Source: Desulforhopalus sp.
GTDB lineage: Bacteria; Desulfobacterota; Desulfobulbia; Desulfobulbales; Desulfocapsaceae
Length of the DNA: 20,711 nucleotides
Direction of reading: 5' to 3'
Assembly: GCA_023231425.1 (NCBI GenBank)
Contig: JALNVI010000050.1
Location: 1-20,711, forward strand
Positions 1 through 8,008 of this stretch are shown one piece after another. Below the pieces are notes generated by a model that had not been told where the DNA came from, searched no databases, and was given only the letters and a program-made list of their open reading frames with translations. How positions within the stretch are numbered: position 1 is the first letter of the stretch; each line of letters opens with the position of its first letter. The position numbers and the translations under genes are program-made.

Positions 1-638
1 AATCGTCACCTGATCTCATCTTTCTTGATATTCAAATGCCGGGAAGGACAGGTTTTGATCTTGTTAAGACCTTGTCCAGCAAAGATCAAAGGCCCTTGTT
101 TGTTTTTGTAACCGCATACGATAACTACGCGGTTGAGGCTTTTGAAAAAAGCGCCATTGACTATCTCCTGAAACCACTTTCCGCAAAGCGGCTGGCAGTT
201 ACGATGGAAAGAGCTCGCAGATACTTAAAAGAAAACACCAGGGAAACTCTTCAGGACAAGTTCCAGATACTCCTTGCACAGCTGGAAAGACCAAGGGAAA
301 TCGTAAAGGTATCGGTTGAAAACAATGGCAGGATGCAACTCCTGTCGCCTGAAGAAATAGTGTACTGCTCCAGCGAATCGGGTCGTATCATAGTTCATAC
401 AGCCGAGAAGGGATATCCACTGTACAGCATATCTACCATGGATAAACTGGCAGAGCACCTCCTGGGATCTTCATTTTTCAGAGCTCACCGTGGAGTTCTG
501 GTCAATCTCGACTGTATCCGTGAATTCAGCCCATGGTTTAATGGAAAATACAATCTTATAATGGCAGATAATAAAGGCACCGAACTGGTAGTGAGTCGAA
601 CTCGGGTCAAGGATTTCAAGAAGCGACTGGGGATTTAA
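1..638 (+). CDS. LytTR-family response regulator (5' end outside window)
   Basis: The frame is open to the first base of the window (first full codon at base 3), so the N-terminus is missing. What remains is the second half of a receiver domain followed by a LytTR DNA-binding domain. The phosphoacceptor Asp is the codon at 27-29 in FLDIQMPG. The conserved Thr follows in FVTAYD and the Lys in LLKPLS. The LytTR part begins near nt 300 (VSVENNGRMQLLSPEEIVYCSS) and contains the typical FFRAHRGVLVNL segment. The stop lies 4 bp before the histidine kinase start, so the two are co-transcribed and form a cognate pair. Known family members (BtsR, YpdB, LytR) bind direct repeats upstream of target transporter genes. 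The carrier gene downstream is the obvious candidate target, by inference. Family assignment is confident; the specific orthology is not proven. Confidence 0.93.
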   Translation, partial: SSPDLIFLDIQMPGRTGFDLVKTLSSKDQRPLFVFVTAYDNYAVEAFEKSAIDYLLKPLSAKRLAVTMERARRYLKENTRETLQDKFQILLAQLERPREIVKVSVENNGRMQLLSPEEIVYCSSESGRIIVHTAEKGYPLYSISTMDKLAEHLLGSSFFRAHRGVLVNLDCIREFSPWFNGKYNLIMADNKGTELVVSRTRVKDFKKRLGI

Positions 639-642
639 CACT

Positions 643-2364
643 ATGACTATTACCACTCTTATAACCGTCCTCCTCAAACATGTTGGTCTGCTGGTTGGCG
701 GTGCTTTTGTGCTCCTGACTCTCTCCCCGGTGCAAGAATTGAATTTTAAGAAAAATTCTATCTATAACCGATTGTTTCTCATCCTCTTTTTTGGGCTCTT
801 CGGCATTTTCGGCAGTTACAGCGGCAACGCGATCTTTCACTCCATTGCCAATCTGCGGGCAATGGCAGTTATTACTGCGGGACTTTTTGGTGGACCAGTG
901 GTGGGGTTTGGGGCAGGACTTATCGCAGGCGGGCATCGATTTGTCATCGACCCATGGGGGTTTAGCGCCGTCGCCTGTTCACTGGCAACTATTATAGAAG
1001 GACTTTTCGCCGGTTGCATGCATCTGCGGTACAAGGAGCGGAGTCTGGACTGGTCAAAGGGTATGCTGTTGGCCTTTATCTGCGAAATGTTTCATATGGG
1101 CATGGTCCTTCTCTTTTCAAGGCCCTTTGACCAGGCCGTGTCACTGGTACAGGTAATTGCTCTTCCCATGATTATTGGTAACACGCTGGGAACGGGGCTT
1201 TTTATCCATGTCATCAAGTCCCTTCAAGAATTCAGGGAGAAAAAGGATTCCACCCAGGCCCAGAACATTTTTGATATTGCCAATCACACGGTACGCTATC
1301 TTCGGGGCGGCCTGAATATGACAACAGCCCTCGCCACGGCCAATATTCTCCATCAACGCCTGCCAGTAGTGGCAGTTGCCATTACAGATACCACTCAGGT
1401 TCTGGCCCATGTTGGTACAGGTGATGATCATCATCTTGCAGGTAAATCCATCAAGACTCAATCTACCCGTGAAGTAATTGCCACGGGTAAACCGATTTTC
1501 TTACGAAACCACTCTCAAATAGGATGTACGAACCATGATTGCCCCTTTTGCTCGGCTATAATTGTCCCCCTTAAAAAAAGTGGGACAATTGTGGGCACGT
1601 TAAAATTCTATGGTTCCGCCACAATGGAACTTAACCGAATCCAGTTTGAAATTGCCAAAGGACTCACCGACCTGTTTTCCTTTCAATTAGAACTTGAGGA
1701 TATTCAGGTAAAAAATAAATTACTGGCCCATGCAGAAATAAAGCATCTTCAGGCACAGATTAATCCGCATTTCTTATTTAATTCATTGAACACAATTGCC
1801 TCTTTTTGCAGGACCGCACCGGAAAAAGCACGAGAACTGATTCTCGATCTTTCTTTGTACATGCGCAAAAATCTCGATTCCAGCCGTGGCTATATCCCAC
1901 TTTCCAGCGAACTGGAGCAGATAAGTTCCTATCTTGCCATCGAAAAAGCCCGCTTTGGAGATCTGATTCAAATTAAGATTGATGTTGAGCCCGGGTGTGA
2001 AGACTGGCCTATTCCGTCCCTGATTATCCAGCCTTTAATAGAAAATGCGATAAAACACGGGATAAGAAGCCAGGAAGGAGGTGGCAGCATAAGTCTGACA
2101 ATCTATAGAAATCTTGATGTGCTGGAGGTTACTGTTCAAGACGATGGCCAGGGGATTACCACAGAAAAGCTCGATACGCTCCTGTTGCGGAAAAATCTGG
2201 AATCTCATACAGAGGGTGTCGGACTGCGCAATTCAAATCAGCGCCTGGAACAGATCTATGGCCCTGAGTTTGGCATGGAGATAACCAGCAGTCCAGGACA
2301 CGGAACCATGATCTCCTTTCGAATACCGGGCATCCAGGAACTCTCTTATGGAAACCTTGAATAA
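643..2364 (+). CDS. LytS/BtsS-type sensor histidine kinase
   Basis: 573 aa, partner of the LytTR regulator 4 bp upstream. Residues about 5-195 form a multi-pass membrane domain of the 5TM-5TMR_LYT type, with the characteristic AVITAGLFGGPVVGFGAGL stretch. A GAF-like domain follows at about 215-345, including the cysteine-rich CTNHDCPFC segment. The catalytic part is a His_kinase domain with the phospho-accepting His376 in INPHFLFNSLN, and a HATPase with N-box Asn468 (IENAIKHG), G-box near Asp500 (DDGQGI) and GVGLRNSNQRL. BtsS of E. coli has this architecture and senses pyruvate. The CstA-like carrier downstream supports a similar role here, but ligand identity is inference. Its last codons and stop (AACCTTGAATAA) coincide with the left end of a dispersed repeat, so the native C-terminus may have been altered. 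Confidence 0.94.
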   Translation: MTITTLITVLLKHVGLLVGGAFVLLTLSPVQELNFKKNSIYNRLFLILFFGLFGIFGSYSGNAIFHSIANLRAMAVITAGLFGGPVVGFGAGLIAGGHRFVIDPWGFSAVACSLATIIEGLFAGCMHLRYKERSLDWSKGMLLAFICEMFHMGMVLLFSRPFDQAVSLVQVIALPMIIGNTLGTGLFIHVIKSLQEFREKKDSTQAQNIFDIANHTVRYLRGGLNMTTALATANILHQRLPVVAVAITDTTQVLAHVGTGDDHHLAGKSIKTQSTREVIATGKPIFLRNHSQIGCTNHDCPFCSAIIVPLKKSGTIVGTLKFYGSATMELNRIQFEIAKGLTDLFSFQLELEDIQVKNKLLAHAEIKHLQAQINPHFLFNSLNTIASFCRTAPEKARELILDLSLYMRKNLDSSRGYIPLSSELEQISSYLAIEKARFGDLIQIKIDVEPGCEDWPIPSLIIQPLIENAIKHGIRSQEGGGSISLTIYRNLDVLEVTVQDDGQGITTEKLDTLLLRKNLESHTEGVGLRNSNQRLEQIYGPEFGMEITSSPGHGTMISFRIPGIQELSYGNLE

Positions 2365-2500
2365 TCTTGTATTTCGTTCATATTCGAGGCACAGGAGGGG
2401 ATGCACCACAGGCATAACTTTGATATCGGAATCTATCAATTACCTCCGCAGATAAATTTTTGACCGTAACGAAGAAGATGCGCGATTATTCAAGAGCCCC
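2351..2500 (+). repeat. Dispersed CCTTGAA repeat, copy A (full)
   Basis: About 150 bp bounded by a perfect 10-bp inverted repeat: CTTGAATAAT at 2356-2365 and ATTATTCAAG at 2485-2494. The left part (CTTGTATTTCGTTCATATTC, then GAGGCACAGGAGG) and the right part (GTAACGAAGAAGATGC then GATTATTCAAG) are nearly identical to the copy at 19527. The central CGACGTCTCG block found in other copies is absent. It overlaps the last three codons and the stop of the kinase gene and fills the first half of the kinase-to-carrier gap. Confidence 0.85.
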
Positions 2501-2702
2501 TTATGTCACAGCCAGCTGAAAGAGATTGGATATTTCCGCTTCATCCAGTGCTTTTCAGGTAAAACATCTGACGCTCCAGGACGATTAAATGACATCTCAC
2601 AGCCAACCAATTGATGCAGCAGCACCGGCAGAGTATCCTCCCTGCTGAACATGGCAGCAACGAACAGTGTTATTACACATCAATTTAGCGTGGAGGGTTA
2701 AA
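2501..2702 (+). promoter_or_regulatory. Leader of the CstA-type gene; candidate regulator target
   Basis: This non-coding stretch separates repeat copy A from the carrier gene and should hold its promoter if it is regulated separately from the two-component system. I see a near-direct repeat ACATCTGAC (2564-2572) and ACATCTCAC (2592-2600), 28 nt apart. That is wider than the usual 21-22 nt spacing of LytTR half-sites, so it is only a weak candidate. A second pair, CACAGCCA near 2507 and 2598, is also present. The ribosome binding site GGAGGG at 2692-2697 sits 5 nt before ATG 2703. No convincing -35/-10 pair was identified. Confidence 0.3.
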
Positions 2703-4130
2703 ATGTTATTCTTTCTTGCCTGTGTGGCCTTATTAATCTTCGGATACCTGACCTACGGTATCCTGGTCGAGAAGATCTTTGGCATTGAGCCAAAGAGACA
2801 AACCCCCTGCATGACCCGGGAGGATGGCGTTGATTATATTGCCATGCCCACCTGGAAAGTGTTCTTTATTCAGCTGTTGGATATTGCCGGGCTGGGGCCT
2901 ATTTTTGGACCAATTCTGGGCGCTCTCTATGGGCCGTCTGCTCTTCTCTGGATAGTCATCGGCTGTATCTTTGGTGGTGCGGTACATGATTACTTCAGCG
3001 GAATGCTCTCCATACGCAGTGGCGGAAAATCAATTCCAGAAGTTGTTGGAGATATCATGGGAATGCCAGCGCGGCAGATCATGCGAATCTTCTCAGTAGT
3101 GCTTCTCCTTCTTGTTGGAGTCGTCTTTATTCTTGGACCCGCAAAGCTGCTCAGCGACCTTACGGGGGTCAATGTGCAGATTCTGGTTGGCTGTATCTTC
3201 CTCTATTACTTCCTTGCTACAATCCTGCCAATTGATCAGATAATTGGTCGTCTTTATCCCATTTTTGGTGCTCTTCTGATTTTCATGACCGTTGGTATCA
3301 TGGCTGGACTCGTTTATCATGGCTATGAGATTTTACCGAATCTTGATTTTGCAACCAATACTCATCCTGGTGGCAAGGCGATCTGGCCTCTCTTGTTTAT
3401 TACCCTTTCATGCGGTGCAATCAGCGGATTTCATTCAACCCAGTCACCACTTATGGCTCGCTGTATAAAAAATGAGAACAACGGACGAGCTGTATTTTAT
3501 GGCGCAATGATCATGGAAGGTGTTATCGCTCTTATCTGGGCTACTGTCGGGCTTTCATTTTACACAGGACCCGATGCCATGAGTGCGGTCATTGCATCAG
3601 GATCTCCTGCTGCAGTGGTGAATGAGGCATGTAACACTCTTCTTGGTCCTGTTGGCGGTTTTCTCGCGATAGTTGGTGTGGTCATTTTACCCATTTCAAG
3701 TGGAGATACTGCTTTTCGGTCTACCCGGCTTATCATTGCTGAAACCTTCAGAATGGATCAATCAAAGAGTACAAAGCGTTTGATAATCGCTCTTCCTCTT
3801 TTCGCCATAGCATTTCTCATTACCCAGATGGACTTCAATATTATCTGGCGTTATTTCGGCTGGTCAAATCAGATGCTTTCTATGATGGGTCTGTGGTGTG
3901 CAGCCCTTTATCTTGCAAAAAAAGATAAATTTCACTGGATATGCTCACTTCCTGCGACCTTTATGACAGCGGTGAATGTTGCATTCATACTGCAGGCGGA
4001 GATCGGTTTCAATCTCCCTGCCACCCCGTCAAATATTGCGAGTGCAGGTGTGGCAATTGCGGTTTTTGTATTCTTTCTAATAACCGCTAAACCAGATTCT
4101 GCGACGATTGATCAATTTGAGTTTGAGTAA
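2703..4130 (+). CDS. CstA/BtsT-family carbon starvation carrier (probable pyruvate or peptide transporter)
   Basis: 475 aa, very hydrophobic polytopic membrane protein. Diagnostic CstA-family segments are LLDIAGLGPIFGPILGALYG at about residues 58-77, GGAVHDYFSGMLSIRSGGKS at about 95-115, and CGAISGFHSTQSPLMARCI in the middle. It is of the shorter CstA class (about 480 aa). An in-frame GTG at 2667 is possible, but ATG 2703 has a strong GGAGGG ribosome binding site at 2692 and gives a normal N-terminus (MLFFLACVALLIFGYLTYG). Characterised relatives import pyruvate (BtsT, CstA of E. coli) or were first linked to peptide use. The linked LytS/LytTR pair matches the BtsSR-BtsT arrangement, so pyruvate uptake is the favoured inference. 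A strong intrinsic terminator follows 70 bp after the stop. Confidence 0.92.
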   Translation: MLFFLACVALLIFGYLTYGILVEKIFGIEPKRQTPCMTREDGVDYIAMPTWKVFFIQLLDIAGLGPIFGPILGALYGPSALLWIVIGCIFGGAVHDYFSGMLSIRSGGKSIPEVVGDIMGMPARQIMRIFSVVLLLLVGVVFILGPAKLLSDLTGVNVQILVGCIFLYYFLATILPIDQIIGRLYPIFGALLIFMTVGIMAGLVYHGYEILPNLDFATNTHPGGKAIWPLLFITLSCGAISGFHSTQSPLMARCIKNENNGRAVFYGAMIMEGVIALIWATVGLSFYTGPDAMSAVIASGSPAAVVNEACNTLLGPVGGFLAIVGVVILPISSGDTAFRSTRLIIAETFRMDQSKSTKRLIIALPLFAIAFLITQMDFNIIWRYFGWSNQMLSMMGLWCAALYLAKKDKFHWICSLPATFMTAVNVAFILQAEIGFNLPATPSNIASAGVAIAVFVFFLITAKPDSATIDQFEFE

Positions 4131-4200
4131 ATACTTTCGGGGACCTTTTAATCGAACCCGGTAAAGGGGAGAATAAAAAGGGATTCTTCTCAGGCCCTTG

Positions 4201-4236
4201 AGCCGTATAGGATGACTGCATCCTATACGGCTTTTC
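4201..4236 (+). terminator. Intrinsic terminator after the CstA-type gene
   Basis: Perfect 14-bp stem AGCCGTATAGGATG (4201-4214) / CATCCTATACGGCT (4219-4232) with a 4-nt ACTG loop, followed by TTTT. Its position 70 bp after the carrier stop fits a rho-independent terminator for the first operon. Confidence 0.9.
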
Positions 4237-4688
4237 TGGGAGCTCCAGTCCCCTGCCTCTTTATAAGTGGAGAGAAAATTTATACCCTTGTCTCAGTAGT
4301 CTACGCTCTCTGCAAGCTGGTCCCTGCCAGATTCGCCTCACTCGATTTCTGTATTCGCCCCACACATTTTCGCAGCCCTGCCGCAGCAGGGCGACCTCCT
4401 TCAAAGCCCGTCACCGGAGACCTCTTCCGCAACCGTTCCCTTCGGTCTTTCTCCACTTCGTATCGTGGTCTCTGCGATGCTCCAGCCCTCTCCTCTCTGG
4501 CCGGATCGGAGACTTGTTTAACCTTTTGATATCAGGTACCGTTAGACTCACCCTTAAAAACGTGTGCGATATCCGGCACACAGACAGCAAAGAAGTGTGG
4601 ACGCTCGAACCTCACGACGCACACCTCTGCGTTGTCAAAGGGGGAATAAGGTATGAGGGCTTTTTCGAAGCTGAAAAAGATCATTTCA
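4237..4688. other. Gene-poor, GC-rich stretch with inverted repeats (possible structured RNA)
   Basis: I recognise no protein here. Open frames across it (for example 4212-4529 and 4514-4870 on +) have low-complexity composition, lack good ribosome binding sites, or run into the repeats. Several complementary segments are present: GCCCTGC/GCAGGGC (4375-4381/4386-4392, CGCA loop), ACCG/CGGT (4432-4435/4443-4446) nested inside GAGACC/GGTCTC (4417-4422/4467-4472), GTGTGC/GCACAC near 4562-4581, and a long-range AAGTGGAGA/TCTCCACTT (4265-4273/4450-4458). This could be a non-coding RNA, a decayed gene or chance; I cannot tell which. Confidence 0.3.
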
Positions 4689-4751
4689 GGGTATCTTGCA
4701 GAACCTTGTATCTCATTCATATTCGAGGGACAGGAGAAAATTTACCACAGG
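4689..4751 (+). repeat. Dispersed CCTTGAA repeat, copy B1 (left half only)
   Basis: Starts with GGGTATCTTGCAGAACCTTG, then CATTCATATTCGAGGGACAG, then GAGAAAATTTACCACAGGG, matching the left halves of copies A and D. It stops there, and 7 bp later a second copy begins, so the two form a head-to-tail partial tandem. Confidence 0.75.
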
Positions 4752-4758
4752 GACTTCC

Positions 4759-4923
4759 GGGTATCTTGAAACAGCTTGTATTTCGTTCATGTTTGAGGCA
4801 AAAGAAAAAAATTACCGGAGGTATATGCTTGATATTTCGACGTCTCGTTCCTCGCTTTGTCGGAGGATAATTTTTTGACTGCAGCAAAGAATATGGGCGA
4901 AAGACTAATTATTCAAGGCACCC
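4759..4923 (+). repeat. Dispersed CCTTGAA repeat, copy B2 (full)
   Basis: About 165 bp, from GGGTATCTTGAAACAGCTTG at 4759 to ATTATTCAAGGCACCC ending at 4923. The ends are inverted copies (GGGTATCTTGAA versus TTCAAGGCACCC). The interior carries a 42-nt block at 4837-4878 (starting TCGACGTCTCGTTCC, ending GATAATTTTTTGA) that is identical base for base to 8286-8327 in copy C. The element ends 24 bp before the chosen start of the binding-protein gene, so it may contribute to that gene's leader or promoter. Confidence 0.85.
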
Positions 4924-4947
4924 TTATTACCCATGTGGAGAAACCAA

Positions 4948-6126
4948 ATGGTCGTGTCAAAGAAAGAGTGGAAAAACGAATCTGGTCGAAAGAATCGTTT
5001 TCGGACGTATTGTCGGACGTCTCTGTGCCTTCTTGTATTTACAGTTGCGATTTTAGCAATAATTCCCCGACAGGCGAACGCAGAAGACGCTGTCACAATT
5101 GCTATTGCCGGCCCCATGGTCGGTGATAGTTTCTCAGTTGGTATCCAATACAACGCAGGTGTAACTGCAGCCGTCCAGACCCTGCCAGGTGGATTATTAC
5201 TGGGGAGAAAGTTAAATATTAAAACATACGATGACAAATGCAGTATTCCTATTGCCGAAAAGGTGGCCCAGGATTTAGTCATGAACCCTCCGGCAGTGGT
5301 CATCGGCCATTCGTGTTCCATGGCGACACTTGCAGCTGCACCTGTCTATGCACGCTACAAGGTCCTGCAAATCACGCCGGCATCCACCAATTCTGAAATT
5401 ACTGAGATGGGAATCAAGACAATCTTCCGAATGATTGGCAGGGATAATGTCCAGAGCGAAATCGCTGTTGAACGAATCGCTCTACACCACGCCGGCAGGA
5501 AGATCGGTGTTTTTTACTTTCCTGGCAATTATTCTGAGGGGCTTGCCAAAACTGCCATCAATGCCCTCAAAAAAAAGGGGATTAAACCAGTCTATGCCGG
5601 TATTGGCATTGCTTCCGCATCATCTTATGCAGACAACATCCAGGATATGATTGATGCGGGAGTCGAAATTCTCTACCTGACAGGAGGAGGACTCGACAGC
5701 GGTGTGTTCATGCGCCAGGTAAGCCAAATGGATGCGCCATTCAATGTCATCAGCAGTGACACTTTAGTTTCAAAGGTTTTTATAGAAACTGCAGGCTCAG
5801 CAGGTGAGGGAATTCCATTTACCTTTCCTCCTGAAGCCGCTGAATTGTCTACCTCGAAGCTGGCTGCAGCTGCGATAAAACAATTGGGGCAGGAACCGGT
5901 CGGCTATACCCTGCTTGCCTATGCGGCCACCGAAACCTGGTTTGAAGGTGTCCGGCGAGCCAATTCCTTTGACGCAAACCTGGTGGCCACAGCTATTCGC
6001 CAGGCTCCAATTGAAACGATTCTGGGCCAGATCTCCTTTAACGCAAAAGGAGATATCCAGACAAACTATCCGGCTTTTTCCTGGTATGTCTGGAAAGAGG
6101 GAAAACGTGTTTCACTGGAAAAATAA
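4948..6126 (+). CDS. Periplasmic LivK-type (Peripla_BP_6) ligand-binding protein
   Basis: 392 aa. Basic N-terminus, hydrophobic core (about residues 24-40) and a likely signal peptidase I site after RQANA (about residue 45). The mature protein opens with VTIAIAGPMVGDSFSVGIQY, the first strand and ligand loop typical of branched-chain amino acid-type binding proteins. It continues with a two-lobe pattern (IGHSCSMATLAAAPVYA; ITPASTNSEIT; IGVFYFPGNYSEGLAK). ATG 4948 is preferred over ATG 4933 because GGAG at 4937-4940 lies 7 nt upstream, while 4933 has no ribosome binding site. No permease or ATPase gene is nearby. Instead it overlaps a membrane diguanylate cyclase by 20 nt. By analogy with TorT/TorS, the inferred role is a periplasmic ligand sensor for that cyclase rather than transport. 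Ligand unknown. Confidence 0.88.
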   Translation: MVVSKKEWKNESGRKNRFRTYCRTSLCLLVFTVAILAIIPRQANAEDAVTIAIAGPMVGDSFSVGIQYNAGVTAAVQTLPGGLLLGRKLNIKTYDDKCSIPIAEKVAQDLVMNPPAVVIGHSCSMATLAAAPVYARYKVLQITPASTNSEITEMGIKTIFRMIGRDNVQSEIAVERIALHHAGRKIGVFYFPGNYSEGLAKTAINALKKKGIKPVYAGIGIASASSYADNIQDMIDAGVEILYLTGGGLDSGVFMRQVSQMDAPFNVISSDTLVSKVFIETAGSAGEGIPFTFPPEAAELSTSKLAAAAIKQLGQEPVGYTLLAYAATETWFEGVRRANSFDANLVATAIRQAPIETILGQISFNAKGDIQTNYPAFSWYVWKEGKRVSLEK

Positions 6127-8008
6127 ACATTTCGGTTCAAAACCGCCTCTGCAGGCCCGACAGACGCCACATCATTCTGCCGTCGGTTTAAGTATTCAGA
6201 ACAGCCTGTTGCTGGGATTCGGAGCGATGGTTTTCGTCATGTTGCTGGCCACCTTTATTTCGCTGTTCAGCACAGCCAGGGTCAGCCGGTCAATGGGGGT
6301 TATCCTTGACACACGACTGCCAGAAATGATGCAGACATTACAGGTAGCCAAGGCTGTGGATACTCTTGCCGCAACCGGCATTTCGCTGGCATCCGCTATA
6401 ACCGAAAACGCCCGGGAGCTCGCTTTCCAGCGATTTGAGATTGCAGAGGCGAACCTTGAACAATTATTGAATAGCCTTGGCAGCATTCCAAAGGCAATAA
6501 ATGATGATCGACGCCTTGTCACAGAGTTAACCCAAAATAGTCGAAGATTGAGCACCATGGCCAAACAACGGGTTGATATGAAGTTGGATTGTCACCTCAA
6601 GCGTGAACGTCTGTTTTCCAACCTGCAAACATTTCAACAGCATCTGGCCTATCGTGTCCGCATTATTGAGGGAGATAATGATGTGATTGGCCGGTTATTG
6701 TCACGGCCATCCCCACCCATAGACCGGATAGTTGAAATGGCTCAGAGGTCAGCACGCTGGGCTCCGGTCCAGCGTTTCTACACAGAGGTGGAGACAATAA
6801 GTGGACACGCTTTTGCTGCCATCCAGGATCCAACGCTCACAACGCTGGCGATTTCGCGGCAAATCCTGAAAGCATCACTCAGCGAGGCCGAGATTACTTT
6901 CAAAAAACTTCCCTCCGATATCAACTCCAGCCTTGGCAGATCATTCACAGAACTTCGGGAGATCATTCTGGCAGAAAACGGATTGCTGACATTACGAAAA
7001 CGAGAACTCATGCTTGAGATCGAAAACCAAAATCTGATCAGTGAGAACTCTCGAATAACCCGCCTTGTTCATGAGGCCACTTCGGGGCTGGTACGCCGAG
7101 AGATTTTCATGATGGCCAGCGCAGGCCAGTCAGCCGATGAAACACGGCAAAAGTACACACTTATTCTACTCATTGCCACGGGTCTTGGGCTGCTGGGAAT
7201 TACCGCCTTGATGTATTTTCATGTTATGCGCCATGTCATCTTGCGGTTGTCCTGGCTCAGCGAAGCCATGCAGTCTCTTGCGGCAGGAAAACTTGACGCA
7301 CAGTTGCCTGCTGCTGGTAACGACGAACTCGGACGTCTGGGCTTTGCAGTCCGCCAATTTCAAAAGACAGCGGTTGCGGCAAACCTCCGGGAAGCTGATT
7401 TGCGCCTCAGTAACCAAAAAGTCGAAAAGATCTGCATAGAGCTTGAACAAAAAGCGCAAGAATTAGCGAGAGTAAACAGCAAACTCGAGGAACTCTCCGC
7501 AACAGATTTTTTGACAGGACTTGCAAACCGTCGTCGTTTTGACGAGGTCCTTGAGACAGAATGGGCCAGGGCCTTGCGTACACGGCAACCATTGCCCCTG
7601 ATTATGATTGATATTGATTATTTTAAAAAATTTAACGACCGCTATGGACACCAGGCAGGGGATGAGTGCCTTAAAAGAGTGGCATCCACTTTGAGGACCA
7701 ATTTGTGCAGAGCAGGTGATTTCGTGGCTCGATACGGCGGGGAAGAATTCAGCATTATTGCGGCCGGAACTGACCTGACCGGAACCCGAAAATTAGCCGA
7801 GAAACTTCGGCGGGCAGTCCAGGCAATGTCTTTAATGAGTGAAGGCAGTGTATTAGGTATCGTAACCATCAGCTTAGGTATAGGTTTTTGCATTCCAGAT
7901 CGGAAACAATCGGCAAACAATTTAGTTGGAATCGCCGACAAGGCTCTTTATCAGGCCAAGACAAGAGGGCGAAACCGAGTTGAATATTCCGGGGAACCCC
8001 AAAAATAA
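6107..8008 (+). CDS. Membrane diguanylate cyclase with TorS-like sensor, HAMP and GGDEF
   Basis: 633 aa from GTG 6107. That start has GAGGG at 6097-6101 and overlaps the binding-protein stop (6124-6126), implying translational coupling. The open frame extends back to 5915 inside the upstream gene, but those upstream codons look non-native. TM1 is at about 33-55. A large, almost entirely helical periplasmic region (about 56-345) resembles the TorS sensor bundle. TM2 is at about 350-372, then HAMP, a coiled coil ending in LEELSATDFLTGLANRRRFD, and a GGDEF domain. The active-site motif is intact (RYGGEEF, GGEEF at 544-548). RAGD, with R535 and D538, sits five residues before it, matching the inhibitory RxxD site. 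It should make c-di-GMP from 2 GTP at the inner membrane. Control by the adjacent binding protein is inferred from operon structure. Confidence 0.92.
   Translation: MFHWKNKHFGSKPPLQARQTPHHSAVGLSIQNSLLLGFGAMVFVMLLATFISLFSTARVSRSMGVILDTRLPEMMQTLQVAKAVDTLAATGISLASAITENARELAFQRFEIAEANLEQLLNSLGSIPKAINDDRRLVTELTQNSRRLSTMAKQRVDMKLDCHLKRERLFSNLQTFQQHLAYRVRIIEGDNDVIGRLLSRPSPPIDRIVEMAQRSARWAPVQRFYTEVETISGHAFAAIQDPTLTTLAISRQILKASLSEAEITFKKLPSDINSSLGRSFTELREIILAENGLLTLRKRELMLEIENQNLISENSRITRLVHEATSGLVRREIFMMASAGQSADETRQKYTLILLIATGLGLLGITALMYFHVMRHVILRLSWLSEAMQSLAAGKLDAQLPAAGNDELGRLGFAVRQFQKTAVAANLREADLRLSNQKVEKICIELEQKAQELARVNSKLEELSATDFLTGLANRRRFDEVLETEWARALRTRQPLPLIMIDIDYFKKFNDRYGHQAGDECLKRVASTLRTNLCRAGDFVARYGGEEFSIIAAGTDLTGTRKLAEKLRRAVQAMSLMSEGSVLGIVTISLGIGFCIPDRKQSANNLVGIADKALYQAKTRGRNRVEYSGEPQK

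Noticed and set aside
2651..2670. Sigma-54 promoter (TGGCA...) before the CstA-type gene
   Set aside because: TGGCAGCAACGAACAG lacks the TTGC -12 element at the right spacing.
4212..4870. Plus-strand open frames of 105 and 118 codons
   Set aside because: The first starts inside the terminator hairpin. The second derives its C-terminal half from repeats B1 and B2. Neither has a good ribosome binding site or a recognisable domain.
5915..6106. Upstream extension of the cyclase frame
   Set aside because: Would overlap the binding-protein gene by over 200 nt with no ribosome binding site, whereas GTG 6107 has one.
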